Below the pieces are notes generated by a model. That model made no database searches and was not told the origin of the DNA. It saw only the letters and a list, made by a program, of their open reading frames with translations. Positions 4,330 through 10,028 of a DNA stretch of 10,028 bases are shown in pieces (the stretch's first letter is position 1; the number at the start of each line of letters is the position of its first letter). The position numbers and the translations under genes were made by a program. Source of the stretch: Candidatus Thorarchaeota archaeon MP8T_1. Lineage in GTDB: Archaea > Asgardarchaeota > Thorarchaeia > Thorarchaeales > Thorarchaeaceae. The stretch covers positions 1-10,028 of the forward strand of contig PJER01000070.1 of the NCBI GenBank assembly GCA_002825465.1. Direction: 5' to 3'.

Positions 4330-6876
4330 ATGACCACAAGCCATCCAAAAGGAAGTAGTGCAGGACCTCCGGAAGCAGAAGTGGTTTCCTCAGAGCCTGA
4401 ACTTCGCATTGGCGTTTTTCCTTGTAAATGTGGAAAAAACATTGGAGCAGTCGTCGATATTGATGCTGTCGCAGAATATGCAAAGACTCTTCCAGGCGTT
4501 GTTCATGTTCAAGTGAATACCTATACTTGCGCAGATCCAGGGCAAAGAGAGATACAGGAAGCTATTGCTCAGCACGCACTCAATAGAATCGTAGTTGCGT
4601 CATGCAGTCCTACGATGCATGAGGATACTTTTAGAAAGACTGTGAAAGCTGCAGGCTTGAATCCGTATCTCTGCATTATGACTAATATCCGAGAACATGT
4701 ATCATGGGTCCATCAACACGACCCGAAATCTGCAACTCAAAAGGCAATGGACCTCATAGCGATGTCCGTAGCAAAAGCAGCTACATTAGTAGCCCAACCA
4801 GAGCTTGATGTCCCTGTGACTCAAGCAGCTTTAGTTGTAGGCGCTGGCGTTGCTGGGATGCAAGCGGCTCTTGATCTTGCTGATGCTGGATTCAAGGTAC
4901 ATCTGATTGAACGCCAGTCCACAATTGGAGGCATCATGGCCATATTGGATAAGGTCTTTCCTCAAAATGATTGCTCAATTTGTATTCTAGGACCAAAGAT
5001 GGTGGATGTGGCAAAGCACCCGAATATCAAACTGATAACAATGGCAGAGGTCGAATCCATATCAGGCTTTGTCGGCAATTTTGAGGTGCGTGTGAAACAG
5101 CGTCCTCGGTATGTGGACATAGATAAATGCACTTCATGTGGAGACTGTGTTGAAGTTTGTCCAGTGGATGTACCAAGCAGGACAGACCAGAATCTCACAT
5201 GGCAGAAAGCAATCCAAATTCCATTTCCTCAGGCTGTACCATCCTCATACTTCATAGACCCCGATGCTTGCCTTGGAATGGATCTCATTAGGTGTGGTAA
5301 ATGTATCGACCGTTGTGAGCAACAAGCGATAAATCCATCAGACAGACCAAAATACATCGACTTTGATGTGGGAGTTATCATTCTGGCAACAGGATTTAAA
5401 CCGGCAGATCCTAGTAAGACGCCACGTCTTGGCTGGGGAAGGTTTCCTAATGTTATTACATCCTTGGAGTTTGAACGCCTAATTAACGCTGCAGGACCCA
5501 CTGAAGGCAAATTAGTACGACCATCAGACCTTGTAAAACCCACATCAGTCGCAATTGCTCAATGTGTGGGTTCAAGAGATATTGGGACACGGCCAGCCTG
5601 CTCAAACTATTGTTGCGCAGAGTCGGTCAAGTGCGCACTCCTCATCAAGGAACACTATCCAGATACTGAAGTGACGATTTACTACCAGGACCTACGAATG
5701 CACGGTAAGTATTTCGAAGACCAATATCTTAAGGCGAGAGAGGAGGGTGTGAAGTTCATCCGGGGTCGGGTTGGAGAAATTCAGCAGTATCCAGATACTA
5801 AGAACCTCAGAGTGAGTGTGGAAGACACCACTCATAATAAACTGAGCCTGGAAACCTTTGATATGGTCATCCTCTCAATGGGAGCTGAAGGGGCAGCAGG
5901 AAACTTCCCACTGCCTATTTCTTGTACAAGTGACTCATTCTACATCGAATCACATCCAAAATTGAAACCTGTAGATACAAGCTCAGCAGGCGTTTTCATC
6001 TGCGGCGGCGCTGAGAGCCCAAAAGACATTCGTGATTCAGTAATCCAAGCAAGTGCGGCGGCTGGTAGAGCTGCAATTATTCTACAAAAGGGAAGATATC
6101 CCATTGAAGCCCTTAGTGCGAAGATAATGCAAGACCTCTGCAGTAGATGCGGGACTTGTGTGAGTCGTTGCCCCTATGGTGCAATTTCTCAGGATGGAAC
6201 AGGTAAATTCACTGTAATGGGAGCACTCTGTCAAGCATGTGGAACCTGCGCGGGAGACTGCCCACAAGATGCAATCTACATGCCGAATTTTACAAGTCAG
6301 CAGATAGAATCTCAGATTGAAACAGCACTTGCAGAGAATCCAAGTGAAAAGATAGTTGCATTCGCATGTGCATTCTGTTCGTACAGAGGCTCGGACCTTG
6401 CTGGTGTATCGCGCATGCAATATCCAACAAATGCTAGAGTAATTCGTGCAATGTGCTCTGGAAGATATTCAGTAAGGTTCGCTCAAAAGGCATTTGAACT
6501 TGGAGCTGGAGCTGTGCTCTATTCGGGATGTCATTTACCGGCAGACTGTCATTTTCAGACAGGCAATGTATGGATGGCCAAGCGAGAACCCAGAATCAGA
6601 GGATGGATGAAGAGAAATGATATTGAGGACGAACGGTTCAGAGTGGAGTGGGTATCTGCAGGAGAAGGGAAAAAGTGGCAAACCATCATGACAGAGATGG
6701 CAAATGTGGTAAAGACTCCTCGGAAGAATATCCCCACACTAAAAACACCAGCTGTTGCCAAATCAGATAAATCAGCTAGAACGAAAGCAAAAAGCACACC
6801 AAAAGGCAAACAAGAAGGTAAGCCACAGAGTTCTAGCAAGAGTGCCAGCAAGAAGAAGACTACAAGGAAGAAGTAA
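4330..6876 (+). CDS. hdrA: Heterodisulfide reductase subunit A fused to an MvhD domain
   Basis: HdrA holds the bifurcating FAD and relays electrons through Fe-S clusters. The 848 residues run as follows: N-terminal domain with GVFPCKCGKNIG (29-39); FAD-binding GAGVAGMQAALDL (171-183) and the HdrA signature NDCSICILGPKM (213-224); inserted ferredoxin with cysteines 267/270/273/277 and 314/322/325/329; thioredoxin-reductase-like part with QCVGSRD, CSNYCC (424-429) and YYQDLRMHGKYFE; C-terminal ferredoxin with cysteines 604/607/610/614 and 634/637/640/644. Residues 675-790 are an MvhD domain: Cys680 and Cys683, Cys709 in MCSG, Cys734 and Cys740 in GCHLPADCHF, one residue longer than the usual GCHxGDCHY. 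A lysine/serine-rich tail ends the protein. Cys435 is an ordinary TGC where some archaeal HdrA proteins are thought to carry selenocysteine. The ATG has GAGG 8 nt upstream. hdrC follows after 5 nt. Confidence 0.95.
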   Translation: MTTSHPKGSSAGPPEAEVVSSEPELRIGVFPCKCGKNIGAVVDIDAVAEYAKTLPGVVHVQVNTYTCADPGQREIQEAIAQHALNRIVVASCSPTMHEDTFRKTVKAAGLNPYLCIMTNIREHVSWVHQHDPKSATQKAMDLIAMSVAKAATLVAQPELDVPVTQAALVVGAGVAGMQAALDLADAGFKVHLIERQSTIGGIMAILDKVFPQNDCSICILGPKMVDVAKHPNIKLITMAEVESISGFVGNFEVRVKQRPRYVDIDKCTSCGDCVEVCPVDVPSRTDQNLTWQKAIQIPFPQAVPSSYFIDPDACLGMDLIRCGKCIDRCEQQAINPSDRPKYIDFDVGVIILATGFKPADPSKTPRLGWGRFPNVITSLEFERLINAAGPTEGKLVRPSDLVKPTSVAIAQCVGSRDIGTRPACSNYCCAESVKCALLIKEHYPDTEVTIYYQDLRMHGKYFEDQYLKAREEGVKFIRGRVGEIQQYPDTKNLRVSVEDTTHNKLSLETFDMVILSMGAEGAAGNFPLPISCTSDSFYIESHPKLKPVDTSSAGVFICGGAESPKDIRDSVIQASAAAGRAAIILQKGRYPIEALSAKIMQDLCSRCGTCVSRCPYGAISQDGTGKFTVMGALCQACGTCAGDCPQDAIYMPNFTSQQIESQIETALAENPSEKIVAFACAFCSYRGSDLAGVSRMQYPTNARVIRAMCSGRYSVRFAQKAFELGAGAVLYSGCHLPADCHFQTGNVWMAKREPRIRGWMKRNDIEDERFRVEWVSAGEGKKWQTIMTEMANVVKTPRKNIPTLKTPAVAKSDKSARTKAKSTPKGKQEGKPQSSSKSASKKKTTRKK

Positions 6877-6881
6877 GTGAC

Positions 6882-7379
6882 ATGGGTGAAGATGTTCAAA
6901 GAAACCAGCTTAAAGAACTCAAAGAAACAGCGCTTCCGTGTTTTCAGTGTGGAGTTTGCTCTTCATCCTGTCCAGTCTTTCGGGTGTCACCTGAGCTGAA
7001 TCCAAGATTGTCAGTCGATTCCATCATCAGCAGAGGAATGGTACCATCCGAAGGAAATGAGTGGTTATGTGCCTATTGTCTCATGTGTGATCAAAGATGT
7101 CCAATGGGAGTTTCACTTGCAGAAATCCTGATGGTAATAAAGAACATCTCGGCAAAAGAGGGAAAAGCTCCTCCAGATGTCATCGAGTCTGCAGAGTCTT
7201 TGATGGCAGACGGCTGTCAGTCGCCCATATCTAGTAGGTCCGAAAAACAGAGAGAGGAAATGGGTTTGCCAAAACTCCCAAGAGCAGATCCTGCAGATGT
7301 GCAGATGATATTTCGAGCTACTGGGGCATCAGACGTAGTAGAACTAAATAGAAAGGCTATGGAGGAGGCGTCTGAGTGA
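6882..7379 (+). CDS. hdrC: Heterodisulfide reductase subunit C
   Basis: HdrC is the soluble iron-sulfur subunit that passes electrons from HdrA to HdrB. The 165-residue protein has two classic [4Fe-4S] motifs, each CxxCxxCxxxCP: cysteines 20, 23, 26 and 30, and cysteines 63, 66, 69 and 73. The intervening segment NPRLSVDSIISRGM and the helix after the second motif (VSLAEILMVIKNISA) match the family. The C-terminal part (about 95-165) is charged, helical and less conserved. No membrane segment is present, so this is the cytosolic type rather than a cytochrome-linked HdrE partner. It starts 5 nt after hdrA stops, and its stop overlaps the hdrB start by 4 nt, indicating translational coupling within one operon. 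Confidence 0.95.
   Translation: MGEDVQRNQLKELKETALPCFQCGVCSSSCPVFRVSPELNPRLSVDSIISRGMVPSEGNEWLCAYCLMCDQRCPMGVSLAEILMVIKNISAKEGKAPPDVIESAESLMADGCQSPISSRSEKQREEMGLPKLPRADPADVQMIFRATGASDVVELNRKAMEEASE
7361..7368 (+). promoter_or_regulatory. Ribosome binding site of hdrB inside hdrC
   Basis: GGAGGAGG within the last codons of hdrC lies 7 nt before the GTG start of hdrB. It supports the overlapping start and coupled translation of the two subunits. Confidence 0.7.
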
Positions 7380-8269
7380 AGTTCGCCTTTTTCCCCGGTT
7401 GTACAATGGCATATCGGCTGCCCTTTGCAGAGAAGTCGATAAGAATGGTAGCACCTCATTTTGACATTGACTTGGTTGATCTGGCATTCACTTGTTGTCC
7501 TGAACCAAATACGGTTCGAGCCCTATCAGATGACACATGGATAACGTTCGCGGCTCGGAATATAGCACTTGCAGAAGCGGAGGGACTTGATATTCTGACG
7601 GCTTGTGCGGGATGCCATGAATCATTGTCTCTTGCCAAACACGAATTGGATGAAAGGCCTGAAAGGAAGAATAAAGTAAACGAGATTCTAAAAGATCTTA
7701 ATCTTGAGTATAAAGGCACATCGAAGATTGTCCATATACATCAGCAGCTGTTCGATGAGATTGGTGTTGAAACAATTTCTTCTAAAGTTGTTAGACCCGT
7801 TCCAATAAAAGTTGTGACACATACTGGATGTCACCTCTTGCGACCAGAGAGAATCCTCCATGTCGATAATGCAGAAGTACCTGTGAAATTGGATATGCTA
7901 TGCGAAGCATTAGGCATGATACCTTTGGATTACATGGATAAGACCATGTGTTGTGGTGCTGGGGTCAGAAAGACGAATTCAGTCACATCATATGCAGTTC
8001 TCCGAGAGAAGATGACAAGCATGGCAATGGTCGCGCCTGATGCAATAGTTGTGTTTTGCCCAACCTGCTTCATAACATTTGAATCTGGTCAGCGAGTTGC
8101 AAACAAAATCTTTGGAACTGATTTCAAGTTTCCAGTGTTCTATTACACAGAGCTTCTCGCCATAGCAATGAATCTGCCCGGGAACGACGCATTGCTAGCA
8201 GAACATAGAGTGAAGATTGAATTTCCTACGAGTACTGAAGCCAAGGATTCTATTCCGTCAAGTCCATAA
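7376..8269 (+). CDS. hdrB: Heterodisulfide reductase subunit B
   Basis: HdrB carries the active site that reduces a disulfide, CoM-S-S-CoB in methanogens; the substrate here is unknown. The 297-residue protein has two CCG domains. Their cysteines are 9, 40, 41, 77 and 80, then 152, 192, 193, 228 and 231. This matches nearly position for position the two noncubane [4Fe-4S] clusters described for the Methanothermococcus enzyme. All ten ligands are present, so both clusters should form. The first cluster motif is PGCT followed by TCCPEP and CAGC; the second is TGCH, MCCGAG and CPTC. The C-terminal 25 residues are unconserved and hydrophilic. The GTG start overlaps the hdrC stop (GTGA) and has GGAGGAGG upstream. 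With no genes for methyl-CoM reductase in view, reduction of another thiol disulfide is equally possible. Confidence 0.95.
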   Translation: MKFAFFPGCTMAYRLPFAEKSIRMVAPHFDIDLVDLAFTCCPEPNTVRALSDDTWITFAARNIALAEAEGLDILTACAGCHESLSLAKHELDERPERKNKVNEILKDLNLEYKGTSKIVHIHQQLFDEIGVETISSKVVRPVPIKVVTHTGCHLLRPERILHVDNAEVPVKLDMLCEALGMIPLDYMDKTMCCGAGVRKTNSVTSYAVLREKMTSMAMVAPDAIVVFCPTCFITFESGQRVANKIFGTDFKFPVFYYTELLAIAMNLPGNDALLAEHRVKIEFPTSTEAKDSIPSSP

Positions 8270-8330
8270 GCAGCTCAATCCCGAAACACTCTATAACTGA
8301 CCATATGCAGCGCGAGATTGCTGATAGTGG

Positions 8331-8337
8331 TATATAC
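8331..8337 (+). promoter_or_regulatory. Candidate TATA box upstream of mobA
   Basis: TATATAC in the 133-nt spacer between hdrB and mobA would start transcription near 8360, about 40 nt before the mobA ATG. No clear T-tract terminator follows hdrB, so read-through from the hdr operon is also possible. Confidence 0.35.
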
Positions 8338-8402
8338 ATCCAAAAACAGTATGGGAAAGGTGTACTACACATGCCTGAAAGAAATGGATCGACTAGAAGG
8401 TC

Positions 8403-9032
8403 ATGGCAAGAATGATAGATTTGACAGTAGCGATTTTGGCAGGTGGCAACTCGAAACGATTTGGTTCAGAGAAAGCTCTAGCACAGTTCCAAAAGCGTCC
8501 TCTCATATCGCATATGTTGGATATTGCTCAAAAAATTTCCAAGAATGTTCTTATCGTAGTCTCTGAAGATGTTCAACTGGAGAAGATCAAGCCTCATATC
8601 AAAGGAGGACGAACAGCCGTAGATCCAGAGGGCAGCGTCAAATGCGCCTTGAGCGGAGCCATTACAGCATTTGAACATGCAGGGACCGAATATACCCTCT
8701 TACTGCCCATCGATGCACCACTAGCGCATCCGAGTCTATTGAAAGTACTCGTTGAGATGAGCCCCAAACATGGTGCTGTTGTTCCATCTTGGCCATCAGG
8801 ATATATCGAACCACTCCACTCAGTGTACCTGACAGAACATGCCTATTATCATGGATTAGAAGTGACAGAGCGCGGTTCCTATAAGATGAGCAGTATGCTC
8901 GAACAGCTTCAAAACGTTCTATATGTGTCCACAGAGACCTTGCAGCAATTCGATTTGAAGCTAGACACTTTCAAGAATTTCAATACAGTAAAAGATCTAC
9001 GAGCCGCAGAAAGCAAGGAGAAGCGCAGATAA
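8403..9032 (+). CDS. mobA: Molybdenum cofactor guanylyltransferase (MobA family)
   Basis: MobA transfers GMP from GTP to molybdopterin, giving the guanine-dinucleotide cofactor of formate dehydrogenases, formylmethanofuran dehydrogenases and related Mo/W enzymes. The 209-residue protein has the nucleotidyltransferase signature LAGGNSKRFGSEKAL (12-26), with Lys24 in the GTP-binding loop. The metal-binding LLLPIDAPLAHP follows at 99-110, EPLHSVY at 136-142 and the family-typical FKNFNTVKDL at 190-199. The length is normal. The start is ATG at 8403 with AGAAGG only 2 nt upstream; ATG at 8412 (Met4) is 11 nt from the same site and may be the real start. It follows hdrB on the same strand and is convergent with hypD, separated by 31 nt. 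Other nucleotidyltransferases such as CoxI/MocA-like enzymes are less likely. Confidence 0.87.
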   Translation: MARMIDLTVAILAGGNSKRFGSEKALAQFQKRPLISHMLDIAQKISKNVLIVVSEDVQLEKIKPHIKGGRTAVDPEGSVKCALSGAITAFEHAGTEYTLLLPIDAPLAHPSLLKVLVEMSPKHGAVVPSWPSGYIEPLHSVYLTEHAYYHGLEVTERGSYKMSSMLEQLQNVLYVSTETLQQFDLKLDTFKNFNTVKDLRAAESKEKRR

Positions 9033-9063
9033 CAACTCATTCCACGTTATGAATCAAGATATA

Positions 9064-10028
9064 TCACAGCACCAAGTTCTCATGGCGAATTCTACAAGTG
9101 CCTTCGTGGCCAACCATGCACGAGCCATAGGGATCTTCTGGTGTGCAACGCGTACCGAATAGCTTGCAATCAACAGGGTCCACCATACCAAGAATGACTT
9201 CATGGCACCTACATCCAGGAAGGATGTCAACAGATGCGATATCAGGAAAATCGAATCGAAGCCGTGCGTCATGCTCTGCATACTCATCTTGGATAAAGTA
9301 ACCAGACTTCTCTATGATTCCGAGACCTCTCCAAGGAGCGTTATCAATTCGAAAAGCTTTTGCCAACACCTTCTGTGCGGCAATATTCCCCTCAGGAAGA
9401 ACTACACGGGTATATTCATTCTCTGATTCTGCTCGATCTTCATTAATCTGAACCAACAACATTCTGATAGCTTCAAGCACGTCCAGTGGTTCAAAGCCGG
9501 CAGCCACACACGGTACATGATGCTTTTCTGCAAAAGGCTGGAATGCATTTGTTCCGATGATTGCAGATACATGTCCCGGAGTAATAAATCCATCAACCGA
9601 AAATCCCTCTATATTTACAAGGAGGTCCATCGCAGGAGGAATTACTTTCAATGAAGTGAGGATTGAAAAATTGGAGGGAGGCGTACGTAATAGTTCTAGT
9701 GCAATTGTAGGTGCCGTCGTTTCAAAACCAACTCCTACAAATACGACTTCTTTGTCAGGATTTTTCCTGGCAATATCCACAGCATCAATTGCACCATAGA
9801 CGATTCGAACATCAGCACCCTTTGTTCGTTCCTTAGCAAGGGATGACTCTGTAGACGGAACGCGGAACATGTCACCAAAGGTCGTCACAATATGACCCTG
9901 CTTTGCGATTGCAATTGCCATATCTACATCTTCTGCTGCACAAACACATACCGGGCAACCTGGGCCAGCCACAAGTTCTAGATTCTTGGGTATTAGTGAT
10001 CTGATACCATGCTGGCTTATTGTATCTT
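9064..10028 (-). CDS. hypD: Hydrogenase maturation protein HypD (N-terminus beyond right edge)
   Basis: HypD works with HypC as the scaffold on which the Fe(CN)2CO group of [NiFe]-hydrogenases is assembled. The visible 320 residues stay open to the window edge, so about 30-60 N-terminal residues are missing, including the CGTH-type iron-binding motif. Present are HGIRSLIPKNLELVAGPGCPVC (near the edge, written with its conserved GPGCPVC core), VVFVGVGFETTAPT in the central domain, and the C-terminal [4Fe-4S] region with CRCHEVILG, DCKLFGTRCTPEDPYGSCM and EGTC. These cysteines match the family's cluster and redox sites. An internal GTG at 9972 is not the start, because the conserved sequence continues upstream of it. 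The gene implies a [NiFe]-hydrogenase elsewhere in the genome, which suits the MvhD-fused HdrA nearby. Confidence 0.95.
   Translation of the reverse strand, partial: DTISQHGIRSLIPKNLELVAGPGCPVCVCAAEDVDMAIAIAKQGHIVTTFGDMFRVPSTESSLAKERTKGADVRIVYGAIDAVDIARKNPDKEVVFVGVGFETTAPTIALELLRTPPSNFSILTSLKVIPPAMDLLVNIEGFSVDGFITPGHVSAIIGTNAFQPFAEKHHVPCVAAGFEPLDVLEAIRMLLVQINEDRAESENEYTRVVLPEGNIAAQKVLAKAFRIDNAPWRGLGIIEKSGYFIQDEYAEHDARLRFDFPDIASVDILPGCRCHEVILGMVDPVDCKLFGTRCTPEDPYGSCMVGHEGTCRIRHENLVL

Noticed and set aside
4136..4483. 115-codon frame on the minus strand over the hdrA start
   Set aside because: It overlaps the clear hdrA N-terminus and regulatory spacer, and has no recognisable domain. It is best explained as an antisense shadow.
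6555..6899. Hydrophobic 114-codon minus-strand frame resembling a membrane protein
   Set aside because: The leucine, valine and phenylalanine runs are the reverse complement of the lysine-rich HdrA tail codons; no ribosome binding site or independent support.
4330..8269. Evidence for methanogenesis
   Set aside because: Soluble HdrABC also occurs in non-methanogens, and no methyl-coenzyme M reductase or other methanogenesis marker is present in the window.
8305..8415. 36-codon ORF in the hdrB-mobA spacer
   Set aside because: It has no ribosome binding site, overlaps the mobA start in another frame and resembles no family; the spacer's TATA element lies inside it.

Overview
The window looks archaeal, most likely from an Asgard archaeon. 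It combines aIF1 with an N-terminal zinc knuckle, a TFIIB-type transcription factor (TFB), a type 2 methionine aminopeptidase and the ether-lipid enzyme geranylgeranylglyceryl phosphate synthase. It also carries a stand-alone Roadblock/LC7 protein, a family abundant in Asgard archaea but also found in some other archaea. The lineage is inferred from this gene set; no marker was searched. Start codons are often GTG or TTG, and several are supported by GGAGG-type ribosome binding sites.

Left half (1-4010). A leftward reading frame at 94-1 runs off the edge and resembles the start of a cobalamin-binding radical SAM protein. Next comes aIF1 (221-565, rightward), convergent with a leftward block that reads GGGP synthase (4010-3237), Roadblock (3203-2790), MetAP2 (2734-1793) and TFB (1604-624). 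The first three are separated by only 33 and 55 nt and are probably one transcript. TFB has a 188-nt upstream gap with its own TATA-like element. The block covers membrane lipid synthesis, N-terminal protein processing and transcription initiation.

Centre (4011-4329). A 319-nt divergent regulatory region lies between GGGP synthase and hdrA. It holds a promoter-like element on each strand, a 31-codon ORF with a near-ideal ribosome binding site, and two short perfect dyads, one just upstream of hdrA.

Right half (4330-10028). hdrA, hdrC and hdrB are tightly packed (5-nt gap, then 4-nt overlap) and encode a complete soluble heterodisulfide reductase module. HdrA is fused to a C-terminal MvhD [2Fe-2S] domain, so one polypeptide contains both the flavin/ferredoxin core and the adaptor that normally docks a hydrogenase or formate dehydrogenase. 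It ends in an unusual lysine/serine-rich tail of about 54 residues. Downstream are mobA, which makes the guanine-dinucleotide molybdenum/tungsten cofactor, and a convergent, edge-truncated hypD for [NiFe]-hydrogenase maturation. Together these suggest flavin-based electron bifurcation: hydrogen or formate oxidation feeds the MvhD part of HdrA, which reduces ferredoxin and, at HdrB, a disulfide. The hydrogenase or formate dehydrogenase itself is not in the window, so the electron donor is inferred.

No tRNA, rRNA, CRISPR array, insertion sequence or prophage feature was found. Most genes belong to known families. The least explained features are the HdrA tail, the small ORF and dyads upstream of hdrA, and the left-edge fragment.
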